Source: Prorocentrum cordatum (Eukaryota; Sar; Dinophyceae; Prorocentrales; Prorocentraceae). Taken from it: a stretch of 26,199 bases of DNA. The translations under genes were made by a program, and so were the position numbers. Shown here in pieces: positions 1 through 9,884 of this stretch (positions are counted from its first letter, which is position 1; each line of letters opens with the position of its first letter). The stretch spans positions 349,219 through 375,417 of the forward strand of contig CAUYUJ010006280.1 in the NCBI GenBank assembly GCA_963575745.1, written 5' to 3'. The notes under the pieces were generated by a model. The model did no database searches, had not been told where the DNA came from, and worked only from the letters and a program-made list of their open reading frames with translations.

Positions 1-923
1 GCGTGACCTACGCATCGCTCGTCCCGCAGCGCCTGCGCTGTCGTGGATCTCTTGCCGCACCTCTGGCACCCCCAACCTCCGCCGCGTCGGCGAGCTGGGA
101 CGTGCGCCTCGGATGCCCCAGGAACCAGCTGCAGCCGCGGAGGTCGAGGTAGGGCGGGCCCAGCCACCTTCCCGACGTCTGGCCAACCCCCGTCCGACTC
201 GTAGACCCTCTCGGTGAGCTCGGCAACGAAGTTCAAGAAGAAGTTCACCTTCTCGGCTTCCTCCCGGCATGCGCCCTGGACGAACTCGAGGAAGACGTTG
301 GCGCCCTCCCCGGCGCCCTGCCCGGCCCGCTCGTCGGCCACAGCATTGGCACGAGCGATCAGCAGCTCCTTGCCTTCCAGCGTGGCTAAGGCCGCTGCAG
401 ACCTGTGGGCCTTTGTCTTGCGGAACTGGACACCGTGTTGCCCCATGCCGAGGTCGTCGATTTTCCGCCAGATGGCCCGCCAGAGATCCGCGTCCGGCCT
501 GGCCGCGCACGAACACCAAGCAGGGCCCGCAGCGATCCCGTCAAGGATGCTCTGTCGGTCTATGTGGAGCGTGAGCGGCGGCAGCGCGTGCGCCAGGGCG
601 CGCTCCACCGCCTGCAACTCCGCCCTCGCAATTGTGCGCTGTACGGGGAGGGAGACGGGCAGGGGGCCCCACACTGCTGCTGCAACCTCCATGGAGACGC
701 GGTCCAGCGCCGCCACGGCCCACCCGGCTCGCCCGAGCCAGCGCCACTGCCCGCCCTTGAGGCTGCCGTCCGTGCCCACGTCCCCAGTCACCAACGCGTC
801 GCCACTGGGGCACTCCCAGCTCTCGAGCAAGTCCTGCGGCTCGAAGTGGTACCGCAGCCCAGGGTGCGCAATGAGCCCGCGCTCCCAGAGCCAACGATCC
901 GAGCTCGTCGCGAGGGCATGCTG
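1..923 (-). pseudogene. RNase H domain of LINE ORF2, running off the edge
   Basis: Immediately after the TGA at 924-926, in the same frame, an open frame runs to position 1 without a stop. It shows the complete RNase H1-type active site: GTDGS (Asp at 768-770), ARAELQAVERA (Glu at 618-620), HIDRQSI (Asp at 558-560), then KTKAH followed by ANAVADERAG (Asp at 333-335). A C-terminal CxxC ... CxxH pattern (about 1-75) may be a further zinc site. RNase H removes the RNA template during cDNA synthesis. The domain looks catalytically complete; only the upstream stop and missing 3' end make it a fragment. Confidence 0.8.
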
Positions 924-926
924 TCA

Positions 927-1500
927 GCGCGGAGGGAGTTGAAGGCGATGCTCACGGAAGGCCGGACAGCTGCCGAGACGGTGCCGCGCCGTGCCGCGCA
1001 CCTGGATGCCGCGAGCCGCACAGGCGCGGCACCATGGCGTCGCCGCGGCCCCTGCCTCGTACGCCCGGTGCTGCGTCCAAGGCCCCGCTGCCACCGCCTG
1101 CGCCGCAGCGGAGGCGCCGCCGCTCCACCGACGCAGGTGCCGCGTGAACCAGGTGCGCAGCGGGTCGATGAAGGGGGCCGGCTGGAGCGACGCTCGGGCC
1201 GGATCGGCGGCGATCCATTCCGACCACAGGACGGCCTCGCTATCCTTCAACGCCATGGCCTTGGCGTCAACGGGGCAACAATGCCGGAGGTCCAGCTCGT
1301 GCCCGTCCCGCGTCATGAAAACGTGCCACGCTGGCCACGACCACCCAAGCCGTCGCAAGACCAGTATGCACGTCGACGCTGGCCCTGCGAGTCTGCTCCA
1401 AGAATCCGCGCCCATGAGCCGCACCTGTTGACGGCGCCAAGCCGCCGCCAGGGTGCTCTCCGGCGTGGTGCCATCCCAAACCTGTTCGGCCCAGGCTGCC
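927..1500 (-). pseudogene. ORF2 linker with Cys/His cluster
   Basis: This frame (open from 1535) ends at the TGA at 924-926. Its C-terminal third contains W-C-x2-C, then His and Cys residues spaced like a CCHC-type cluster (about 945-1035), in the place where LINEs often carry a nucleic-acid-binding zinc cluster between RT and RNase H. The protein frame is the same as that of the RNase H that follows, so one opal codon is the only barrier between them. Confidence 0.5.
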
Positions 1501-2601
1501 AGCGGGGCAGCGCGGCAGCATCGCACTCTGGCCACGGCTCCTGGCCGAAGATCGCCAACCGCAGCGTAGTGGACCGGTGCCGATGGCGGCTGGGGAGGCC
1601 GGCATTGAGGGCGGCCCGCAGCGCGTGCACCTCCAAAGGCTTCAGGCCCAAGGCGCGGCAGCCATACGTCACGGAAGGCTTAAGGCCCGCCTTGGTCACC
1701 TTGTACACCTTCCCGCCCCACCGTTTCGCTCCTGCCACGAGCGCCCGGCGTTTGGCCATGCGCGCAAAACGCTCCTTGCGCACTGCCGTAGGCGGGGGCC
1801 GCCGGCCAGACGCCCAGCCGCGCCTGTCGATGCCCAGCTGATTCGCCGTCTGCTGCAGGCGCACGCCGAGCCGGGCCATGCTGCGCCCGAGCTTCTTGGA
1901 CAGCCACTGGGACGTGGCAAGACACTTGCTCTTCCCTTTGACGCCGGGCAAAGTGAGGCTGACCTCGATCTGGAGCTCATCCCAGAGGTAGGCGATCAGC
2001 CAGCTCGCCGACTCGCGCGTGGCCGTCTCCACCTCGCGCGCCACGCCATAGCAAGCCAGCCCCATGTCGTCGACATACTTGGCTAAGCTCACCTCGTGCC
2101 ACCGCCCCCGCAGCAAGTCGCAGGGCTCCAGCAGGACCAGGTGCAGGACGGCCAGCGCGAAACGGCTGCCGGGCACGATGGCGGACACCACGGCGACGCA
2201 CTCGCTATGACAGCCGTCCACCAGGAGCGCCCTGGCGAGGGAGTAACTGGCGAGAATCAGGCGGAGCACGCGCGGGGGGAAGCCCCAGCGTTGACCCCGC
2301 CGCCACACGTGCCGGAGCTGGACCTTCTCGAAGCACTTCACCAGGTCAAGCAAGACCGTGGCCACTGCCTGGCCGTCGGGGCCCTCCCCCAACGCCATGC
2401 CCTCCTCCTCCACTAGGTGCCGCCACACTGCCTTCTCGGAGGAGCCGCCCCGGCGAGCCCAATCGTAGTCGCGCTCCACCGTGCGCAGCCACCTTTGGGA
2501 AACCGGACGGCTTCCCAAAGGCGCACCATCATGGGCATCTTCGCGATCGGCCGCTTGCCGGAATCGGCTTTCGGGATGAGGAGGTACACCAGCAGGGACA
2601 C
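1480..2601 (-). pseudogene. Reverse transcriptase core of LINE ORF2
   Basis: Motif 1 (LLIPKADSGKRPIAK) is encoded at about 2540-2585 in one frame. About 90 bp further the reading shifts by one base near 2497, and the new frame holds motif A (LLDLVKCFEKV, catalytic Asp at 2345-2347) and motif C (AKYVDDMGLA, with YVDD at 2066-2077). Beyond these come basic, Trp-containing segments expected for the thumb and connection. These are the signatures of non-LTR reverse transcriptases, which synthesise cDNA on nicked target DNA. All three catalytic aspartates are present, but the frameshift separates motif 1 from the rest. Confidence 0.85.
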
Positions 2602-3599
2602 CTGGCTCGGCCACATGAGGGAGGCCTCCACCTTGTGCAGGAGGGTGACCATGTCCTCGTGACAGCCCAGGCTGCACTGCCCCAAGGCGCGGGGGTTCCA
2701 GCTCTCGACGCCCAGCCCCGTCTTCACCTTGAACTTGGCCGCGGCGCTCAGCAGATCGGGAACGGCGATGGCCGGTAGCGGCTCATCTCGCTCTGCCCCC
2801 GCCAGCCACTCTCGCGAGATCTCCTGCACCTCCGCCACGTTCGCCTGCCACACCTGGGACCGCGCGTCCAGCTCCGCTGCGCAGACGGCCTGAGGAGAGC
2901 ACGACGCGCTGCAATTCCCGCTGGTCGGCGACTGCCAACGCGGCAGTGGGCGAGTGAGTCTGTGCAGGGCGCCCGCGTTTCCTGCCGAGGCAGCCGCATA
3001 CCTCTGCCGTGCGCCGGCGAGCACGGCAGCAGCATCGGCGCGCGCCGACTTCTCGGCGTCGGCGTCCAAAGTGGCACGACTACGGGCCAGCGATCGCCAC
3101 GTCGCGCGCCCAACCAGGGACTGGGCAGGCGGCCCGGGCCCAGGGCCAGTCTTGATGGCCCCGGCGATGGCCCGGCAGTAAGCGGCCCACGCCTCCAGCC
3201 GCAGCCGCAACTCGTCGAGGATGCGGCCAGCCTCCACGTCCATCTGGACCCATCGTGCCCGCCTCGTGATAGCATGCAGCAGGTCTGCCATCCGCTGCCG
3301 CCGTTGCGGGTGGTCGCCCTTCGAGTCAAGAGCAGCTCCCACGTGCCAAAGTTCCGATATCATGGTGCTGAGCGCTCGCAGGTGGTATGTCGCCCTGGAC
3401 TGTCTGGCCGGAAGCTGTCGGACCCCGCGCACGGGCCTCTCCCGGAAACCCAGCGGCTGGCCCCGCCCCTCATACCGTCGCGCGTCAGCGCCCACCAGAT
3501 CGTGCAGCCCCAAAATCTCCTGCTCGACCTGACCAATCACTGCAGCGTAGGCCTTGTCGACCTCCAGCTGATTCCCGGCCTCGCCTGAGATCGCAGCGC

Positions 3600-4052
3600 G
3601 GCTGCCCTCTCCGCGAAGGCGTGCGCCAACAGCATGTTCTGAGCGTCCCAGCCCACGGAGTCGACAAAGTAAGCCGCCATGACGACGACTCCGGACCACA
3701 GGTTGAGCCACCTCGCCGCGAGGCGGCCTGGCAGCCCAGCAGGGGAGATGTCCTCAACATCCCAGTGGGCCACCACCTCGGATCGCACGTGAGAGCGCAC
3801 GGCCACCAGCACGCCTGCGGAGGCGAACCGCTAGTCTCGCCCTTCCTGGGATCGCGTCGCCAGCGCAAGGCTGGAGTGCCAACCCTGTGCAACGAGCCTC
3901 CGCCGTGGGGCTGCAGCATCAAAGTCTTCCAGCTTGTGCTCCGCCGCGCACGCCGCGAGGACGCGTTTGCCCACGCTCTCGATATAGTCGCCAATGCCGC
4001 TCCACGCATTGCCGTTGAACATTGCCACCGTGACAACCTCTGCCGCCGGCAT
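3600..4052 (-). pseudogene. Endonuclease-like N-terminal part of LINE ORF2
   Basis: The frame starts with a hydrophobic strand followed by FNGNAW, resembling the first strand and catalytic Asn of exonuclease/endonuclease/phosphatase (EEP) nucleases. After the TAG at 3831-3833 the same frame continues with GVLVAVRSHV and later VVVMAAYFVDS, which fit middle strands of that fold. The part before the RT is shorter than a typical EEP domain, and I cannot identify a clear GDFN or SDH motif, though the next frame contains possible remnants. Assignment rests mainly on position ahead of the RT. Confidence 0.45.
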
Positions 4053-4104
4053 GCGAGCGGCGGCTCCAAACACCGGGGCATGGCCGTGAGGCGGAATCAC
4101 AGCG

Positions 4105-5244
4105 CTACCCACGTTTCGCGATTGCTCTCCGGACCCCCTTGTCCACGTGCTTCCGGAAGGCAGCTTGCAGCGCTTTGGTGGCGCCCTCCCGGGTGACGCG
4201 GGCTGCGGCGGCGCCATCTCCTGGGGCGCCGCCCTCTGCAGCAGGTGCAGGACCAGGAGCATCGCCACCACGGCCCAACACCTGATCCAGGAGGGCCTCG
4301 ACCTCCGCCTCGGGCATGTCAGCGTCCTCTTCCTCACCCGGCTCTCCGCCCGGTTGCTCGCCGCCTCGCGCCGGATCTGCGGCTGCCCCCGCCGCAGGGG
4401 GGACGGCGTCGGCGACGCGGGCTGCAGAGCCTGCTTCCGCCATGTCCTTCTCGGCCAGCTCCTCCATGGTCTTGAGGCAGGCCTTCCACTGCTCTCCTGA
4501 TGGGCCTTCCAGCAGGCTCTGGAGAGGCTCGACCAGGGTGCGGAAGGCTGCGGCACGGTCCAACGCAGAGGCGCCCGCCTTGGGCAGCGCACCGGGCACG
4601 GAGGCCAGGACGAGCGCGTCCCGCTGCTTCTGCAACTCCGTTCGCTCCTGCCTGGCCGTGTCGCACTCGGTGCGCAGCGAGGCGACCGTCTTCTCAGCCG
4701 CTGGGATGGCGACCGACTCCAACCGGACCACCACCTTGTCCTTCCGCTTGATCTTCTCGTCCAGCTCCCGGACTTGGACATGGTAGGGCTTCGCGGCAGA
4801 CTTGGCGGCCTGCATGCTCTGGAGCTGGCCGCGCTTCTCCGCGCGCAGGGCGTCCATGGCTGGGGAGTCCTCCATGGCCTCCAATGCCTCCAGGTCGGCG
4901 CGCAGCTTGGCGATCTTGGCCTGGTCCTTCTGAGGTGCCGTACCCGCATCAGCCGCCCCAGCAGGCATCGAACCTTCGGCCTTTGCCACGGCCGCCTCAC
5001 GCCTCTTGAGCTCGGCCTCCTTGACCTTACGCTCGCGCTCCCGCAGTGCAACCGCCTGGGCACCAGCAGAAACTGATGGTGAGGGCGGCGCGACCTTCGC
5101 CAAGAACACCACGCCCTTGGCCAAGTTGCACTTGAAGCACGACGTGCGGAAACCCTTGTTCTTGAACGGCTTCCCGTCGTGGTCCTTGCACGATTTGCAC
5201 GTCCACGCATCCGTGCTGCGCTCCAGCCGGTGCCACGGCGCCAT
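4105..5244 (-). CDS. LINE ORF1: zinc-finger, coiled-coil RNA-binding-type protein
   Basis: An intact frame of 379 codons if started at the ATG at 5244. The start is chosen because it sits 15 codons before a W-x-C-x2-C ... C-x2-C cluster (cysteines near residues 16, 19, 36 and 39), a small zinc-ribbon/RanBP2-like pattern. The middle (roughly residues 60-220) is rich in Glu, Lys, Arg, Leu and Ala with heptad character, consistent with a coiled coil. An acidic stretch near residue 300 is followed by a basic C-terminus. ORF1 proteins of LINEs bind element RNA and multimerise; that role here is inferred from layout. The stop at 4105 lies about 50 bp before the proposed ORF2 ATG at 4052. The frame stays open upstream to 6030, but that stretch is the purine tract read as polyleucine and is not credible protein. 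Confidence 0.65.
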   Translation of the reverse strand: MAPWHRLERSTDAWTCKSCKDHDGKPFKNKGFRTSCFKCNLAKGVVFLAKVAPPSPSVSAGAQAVALRERERKVKEAELKRREAAVAKAEGSMPAGAADAGTAPQKDQAKIAKLRADLEALEAMEDSPAMDALRAEKRGQLQSMQAAKSAAKPYHVQVRELDEKIKRKDKVVVRLESVAIPAAEKTVASLRTECDTARQERTELQKQRDALVLASVPGALPKAGASALDRAAAFRTLVEPLQSLLEGPSGEQWKACLKTMEELAEKDMAEAGSAARVADAVPPAAGAAADPARGGEQPGGEPGEEEDADMPEAEVEALLDQVLGRGGDAPGPAPAAEGGAPGDGAAAARVTREGATKALQAAFRKHVDKGVRRAIAKRG

Positions 5245-5489
5245 CCTGCCAGCGGAGGAGCCGTGGTGCGCGTCCAGCCGCCGTGCAGCGCTGTCCAGCA
5301 GCGCCCGCAAGGAAGGCGAGGATCGCCCGGCCCAGGCGTGCAGCAGGGCGCGGTCCGCCGAGCGGCGGAGGCGCGCTCGATGATGAGCGGTGGACTCCCG
5401 CGGAGCCGCCGTGAGCGCTGGTCTCAGCGCGCGGTGGGGTTGGCCCCTCGCCTGCCTGGCAGGCGCCCGAAGGGGGCAGCACCTCGCGA

Positions 5490-5845
5490 GCCGAAACTGA
5501 GGGGGAGGAGGAGGAGGGAAGGGAAGGGAGGGGAAAGGAATGGCAATGAAGGGAAGGGCAGGGAAGGGAGGGCACTGGGCGGGACGAGGAGAGGGAAGGA
5601 GGAGGAAGAGGGAGAGGAGGAGGAGGAGGGGGAGGAGGAGATGGAGAAGGATGGAAAAGAGGAGGAGGAGGAGGAGGAAGAAGAGGCGAAGGAGGTGGAG
5701 GAGGAGGAGGAGGAGGAGAAGGAGGAGGAGGAGAAGGATGAGGAGGAGGGGGACGAGGAGGAGGAGCAGGAGCAGGAGCAGGAGGAGGAGGAGGAGCAGG
5801 AGGATGTTGATAAGGAGGAGGAGCAGCAGGTCGAGGGGGGGGGGG
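5490..5845. repeat. GGA/GAG-rich purine tract
   Basis: The plus strand is almost pure purine for about 350 bp, mainly GGA, GAG and GAA triplets with a GGAGCAG subrepeat near 5765-5800. Read as protein it gives only polyGlu/polyArg or, on the minus strand, polyLeu/polyPro. It lies upstream of LINE ORF1 on the minus strand. Confidence 0.9.
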
Positions 5846-6886
5846 AGGAATGAGGCGGGGACGTGAAGTGCTAAGCAGAACTGGCAGGACCCAAGTGCAA
5901 GCGTGGCCGCGCGCAGCACACATCGGTCGAGCGGGAAAGACATTCCAGACTTAGGGGGAAGCCCACGACTGAGCTTCGCAAGGGTTTGTCTTCGTTTAGT
6001 CAGCAGTGGGGCCAGTGGGAGGACATTCAAGCTTCAAGCTCCGAGCTCTGGCGACCCCGAGCGCATCGCATTCGTCTCAAAACAAGGCGCTGTTTAACCT
6101 TTGCGTCGATGGGATTCATGGCGGACAGGAACGAGGAGATGGGCAGACGCGTCGCTGCAATCTCTCCCTCCCCAGCCGCACACGGCCTTCGCCATTGGGT
6201 CTGGCAAGATGCCCGAACCGTGGTCCTTGGCACGGCCGTGGCCTGGAACAGGAATGGGATCCTCGGGTACAGTGGAGGCGCGCATCAAGGAACTAACTGC
6301 TTTTCGTCAGGGGGCCCTGTAAGTCTTCTCTCTCTATGGTTCGCCTTGGCCGCCCACCGCGCTCTGGCCCTACGCGCCTGGCTGCTGCTGCCCCCCCGGC
6401 TGCTCATCGTCGAACTCTTCGGCGTCTGAGCGTCCCTTCTTCTCGGCCGTTCCCCCCCCCTCTTTGCTCGCCGGCCAATTCGCTAGTTAGTGCCCCTGCC
6501 TAGCTTCTCGCTTGGGCAGATTTCGCCGCCTCGCCGCTGACGGAGAATCTTCGCTTTCCCGCGGCCGTCGAAGGAACTGCTGCGTTCAGGGCGCTCTGGG
6601 CTCACCTCGCATGCATCTCGCGAGAAGGGTTTCAGGGCTGGGTTTCTTGCAAGGGTTTTTTTCTTGCGGCCGCGTCCGCGCTGTGCCACAGTTGGAAGAG
6701 GCCGCGCTCGGCCAGAGTCGTCGGAGCTTCGGGGCTGTGCTGGTGCTCGCGCGCACACTCGGCTCGCGCACACTCGGCCCCGCGCGCACCCAGTCACGCC
6801 CGACACGCGCACGCTCACGACCACAACTCGTGCACACATCACGACGCACAGCTAACATCCCATATACCAATTCACGATGGGGTTGG
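5846..6886. other. No recognisable gene
   Basis: About 1 kb of mixed sequence. The longest plus-strand frame (5986-6429) ends in a Leu/Ala-rich hydrophobic stretch but matches nothing I recognise. Near 6745-6850 there is a CA/CG-rich low-complexity stretch with CGCGCACACTCGG-like repeats. I see no convincing promoter, RNA gene or conserved protein. Confidence 0.5.
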
Positions 6887-7032
6887 GGCGGGCACGTCCC
6901 TCTATAGGAATAGTATTCAAAACATTTTAAACAAAAAAGAACAGGGGACGATTTTGGTATTTTTGACTCTGTTTGGAGATTTGGTTTTTACTTTTCACCC
7001 GAAATCCGCTTGTAGGGGGGGGCATACCCGAC
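6887..7032. mobile_element. Family-1 MITE, copy a
   Basis: A ~146-bp element with inverted ends: the left end reads CGGGCACGTCCCTCTATAGG, and the right end is the imperfect reverse complement (GCTTGTAGG then GGCATACCCGAC). The interior is AT-rich with GTATTCAAAA on the left and a T-rich right half ending TTTTCACCCGAAATCCG. The same ends and interior pattern recur at 7394, 23587, 25021 and 25446. Confidence 0.7.
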
Positions 7033-7054
7033 CTAAGGATGGGATGAGTCTTCG

Positions 7055-7260
7055 TGGTTAGGGGAATGAAGAATGACATAACCATAACAACGCAGAGGTC
7101 CGCGCAGATTTCTCGGATCGGCGATGGGGCCCCCTGGCGGCGCCTCCGGCGCCGTCCTTGGCGCGCTCCGCGCGCCAGGGAGGGGGGTCCAGCGCCGATC
7201 CGAGAAATCCGCGCGGACCTCAGAGTTTTTATCTTTATGTCAGTGTTCGTCCCCCAAAGC
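7055..7260. mobile_element. Long-TIR palindromic element
   Basis: A near-perfect 29-bp inverted repeat (7095-7123 and 7193-7221, one mismatch; starts GAGGTCCGCGC and ends CTCGGATCGGCG) is flanked by weaker inverted similarity (TGACATAA on both sides) that extends the arms to about 7055 and 7260. The centre is itself GC-rich and palindromic (GGCGCC and GCGCGC blocks). A half copy of the left arm and centre occurs at 12496-12551. It carries no protein and is likely a non-autonomous DNA element. Confidence 0.7.
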
Positions 7261-7393
7261 ATGTCACGATGGGGCGTGTCTTCTCGGTGGGTGCGGCAAG
7301 CCAGCTGATCTGGAACCGTCCCTTTCCTAGCACCTTCAGCTGCCAGGCCATCGGCCACCGCATTCAAGATCCGCTCAACAGGAGTAAGTTTGA

Positions 7394-7541
7394 GTCGGGC
7401 CTGTCTCTCTACAGGAGGAATATTCAAAAATAGTCAAACATAGTTCAGGGACCTTGTTCTTATTATATGTATTGTTTTTGAAAATGTTTGAGTCTTCTTG
7501 ACTTTTCGTCCAGAATCCGCCTGTAGGGGGACATGCCCGAC
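7394..7541. mobile_element. Family-1 MITE, copy b
   Basis: A ~148-bp copy with left end GTCGGGCCTGTCTCTCTACA and right end reading GTAGGGGGACATGCCCGAC, its imperfect reverse complement. Inside are AATATTCAAAAATAGTC near the left end and GACTTTTCGTCCAGAATCCG near the right. It abuts the minus-strand RNase H relic, whose reading frame runs into this element. Confidence 0.75.
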
Positions 7542-7554
7542 TTCAGAGTAAGTC

Positions 7555-8165
7555 CAGGCTGCTCAACTTGAAACGCTGTGGGCTGTGATACGGTCCATCT
7601 CAGGTCGGCTACACCCCCCCTCACCTCCAAGATCTTCCAGAGCTCCACCCACACATCCAGCATGTCAGGTTTTGGGAACAGCTCCTTCGGTTTCCGAAGC
7701 CCGCGGACCACGGGCAGACATTCGGAACAAATCAGCACCCTGCCAGACGCGCGCCTCAACACCATGACGAGGGCCAGAAGCTCGGCCTTGTCTGAGAAGC
7801 CCGAGGCTCGCCAGGGCGAGTTCCAGCGAGGAAGCCATCGGCGGTGAACCTAGGCGGGCACGCGCCCAACCGCATCGCCTGAGCCTCCAATCCTTAGTCG
7901 GTCCCCCCCCCGACCCGTCGATCCCCCACAGTCCACCGGGCACGGTTTGCCCGTCTGGAGGGCCCCACCACACCAGATCAGATCAGCGGGCGGCAAGAGA
8001 TGGCGCCAATCGACCGTGACTTGGGCATGACAGCGGCACCACGGTCCCAGACAAGTAGGCCCCTCTTCCACTGCACGAGCGTGTAGAGACGGGGTGCGTT
8101 CCACAGCGGGCGCGCGGATGCGGTCGTTGGACTCACATTCCCAACAGCGACGAAGAGGGGTGTCA
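7555..8165 (-). pseudogene. RNase H relic of a second LINE-like element
   Basis: The minus strand at about 7566-7830 encodes a segment with KAELLALVMVLRR, then VLICSECLPVVRGLRK, then DMLDVWVELWKIL. This matches the order of an RNase H fold: the Glu helix, the strand with the third catalytic acid (here Glu in place of the usual Asp) and the following helix. Upstream sequence to about 8165 (KRGLLVWDRGAAVMPKS) may belong to it but is shifted in frame. No RT was found. The relic is cut off by the family-1 element at 7394-7541, whose TIR supplies the last residues of the open frame. Confidence 0.5.
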
Positions 8166-9540
8166 GGTGCAAGGCTTCATCTCCAGGCAGATCCCACGGG
8201 ATTTGGTGTCAAAACCCACTCGCATGCAGACAGCTTTCAGTCAAGAAGCCGCCGGCCCGAATACTTCGAATGATCTCCCGTGGGTCTCATAATCCAGATC
8301 CGTGGAAATCTTAGACAACTGCAAAATGCACACAGGTGACAGCGCCTCCATCCTGAGCCCCCTCCCCAGGGTATATACTGATTAGCGGCAGTGCCCCGAG
8401 CTTCACAGCGGATTGTCTTCTTTCGCTGCTCCCACAGCCGAACAGGCCAGTCAGGAGCGCCAGCGTGGAGGGCGCCTCCGCCAGGAACAATCCAAGCAAG
8501 TGACGTCAGCGGGTGCCAGTCTAAGCCCATGGGGGCAGCAGTCGCGGCGGCCACGGGTCCTCGAATTCGGCCCCAGGCACGCCTCGGCGGTAGACAGGCG
8601 AGTTCGTCAGCACGAGAACTCCACAACCGAGAGATCCTCATCTTGCTTTTGGTGTGCAAACTGAACACAACTCCTGGAATCCAAGAGATGTTCGCGCCGC
8701 AGACGATAAAAGCGGGATCAGAAGACTCGGTATTCAGGACCGACAGCAGCGTTAGACTTGCCTGACGTCTGGCTCCACCGGTCCGACCACTTAGAAGCCC
8801 GTGCGCGGACCGAGAGGACATGGTGAGGCGACGGTCCCGAGACAGTGCGCCCAGGAGGAAGCGGGAAGCTTCCGAAGCCTCTACAGTGTCGACGCCCCTT
8901 TCTGCACATACCGGTCAGGTGCGTGTCCTGTCTTGGCTTCCATTTTCGGGGGCGGCAAAGGGTGATGACCAGGGGGGGGGATATCATGGCGTGGGCCATG
9001 ACATTTCCCCAGATTTCATGGCGCCTCTTCTTATTTCATTACGTCCCTGGCCCCCCCTTGGGCCGCGCACATGCCGCTGGCCATGATTTGCACCCCCCCT
9101 CTTGGACGCCCCCCTCTTGGCCGACCCCGACATTTGGGCTCACAGTACCTACTGCACCTGCTGCTGCCTGCAGTCGTCGCAACCCCGAGGCCACGAACAG
9201 CATCCTGGGCCATCAAGTCGATCCCGACAGCCCGACGTTGCCGAGCGATGCGGGAACCAGTAGCACGCCTGCTAACTACGATGGCATCTTCGTCAGAAGT
9301 ACGCACGCGAGTCTTGCCCACAGCATGCACGCGCCAGATGAATAGCAGCGGGGCAGATCGCGCGGTCCACATCGTCGGCGCTCTCCTGCGAATTCTGAGA
9401 GAGATCATCCACATACCCCTTGGTGAGGACAGCGGGGGAGAACCTGTGGTGTATATCCTTCACGTGGTCGATCATGGACCCCTTGTGAACGCGAAAGATC
9501 CGGCTTTCACGCCGAAGACCGCGTCGGGCCGCTGTCCAGT
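8166..9540. other. No recognisable gene
   Basis: Mixed sequence with a 194-codon minus-strand frame (8237-8821) that I do not recognise and that may be older retroelement sequence. Short local duplications of CCCCCCTCTTGG occur near 9095-9120. No RNA gene or clear promoter seen. Confidence 0.45.
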
Positions 9541-9544
9541 GCGG

Positions 9545-9670
9545 CGACGACCGCCGGACGACCGCCGAAGTGCCGCTGAAGACCGCCGAAGGACCGCCGA
9601 AAGACCGCCGGAGACCACCGAAAGGTTGCCGAAGTCCGCCGGAGACCGCCGAGAGGCTGCCGAAGGCCGC
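9545..9670. repeat. Degenerate ~10-11-bp tandem repeat
   Basis: About eleven imperfect copies of a GACCGCCGAAG-like unit. It is followed by GCCGGCGG and CCGCCGGC-type inverted sequence near 9690-9740. Confidence 0.75.
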
Positions 9671-9884
9671 GTCGGGCCCCAGCGCCCGCCGGCGGGGCGC
9701 GCGCTCGCCGGCGGTTTTTTCGGCGGTCGCTCGGCGGGCTTCAGAGGCCAAGCTGCCTGGCGAGGGGTCCATGATCGAACGCGCAATGCCATTAGGTATC
9801 TGATGCAGGTGAGCTTCCGTCCATGGCTTACTCTGGGAACAAACCTGGACGGAGCAGAGCCCCCCGTCTCAAGCATCCTCGGAG

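Larger units (their letters stand above)
1..4052 (-). pseudogene. LINE ORF2 (EN-RT-Cys/His-RNase H), frameshifted and interrupted
   Basis: Read from an ATG at 4052 towards position 1, recognisable protein moves through several frames: an endonuclease-like part to about 3600, then a second frame to about 2500 holding RT motif 1, a third frame to about 1480 holding RT motifs A and C, and then back to the first frame for the Cys/His cluster and RNase H. Two single stops interrupt otherwise continuous protein: TAG at 3831-3833 and TGA at 924-926. One indel maps to the CCCAAAGG run near 2497. The pattern is mild decay of one gene (or assembly indels), since catalytic motifs are still present on both sides of each break. 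The 3' end lies beyond the window. Confidence 0.75.
1..5480 (-). mobile_element. LINE-type non-LTR retrotransposon, 3' end beyond window
   Basis: The minus strand carries a two-ORF element: a zinc-finger/coiled-coil ORF1 (4105-5244) followed by a degraded ORF2 with endonuclease-like, reverse transcriptase, Cys/His and RNase H parts, in the order usual for LINEs with a C-terminal RNase H. The RNase H frame is still open at position 1, so the 3' end and tail lie outside the window. The 5' boundary is not clear; I set it just before the purine tract that starts near 5490. ORF1 is intact while ORF2 is scattered over several frames, so this copy is probably not autonomous. Confidence 0.8.

Noticed and set aside
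214-2086. Plus-strand frames of 240-480 codons opposite the LINE
   Set aside because: They are GC-rich shadows of the minus-strand RT and RNase H and contain no recognisable protein.
2490-2505. Programmed -1 frameshift in the LINE RT at CCCAAAGG
   Set aside because: The run is not in the phase required for the usual X-XXY-YYZ slip, and other indels and stops in the same ORF indicate decay.
5245-6030. N-terminal extension of ORF1 with polyleucine
   Set aside because: It is the purine tract read on the minus strand; the ATG at 5244 just before the zinc cluster is more plausible.
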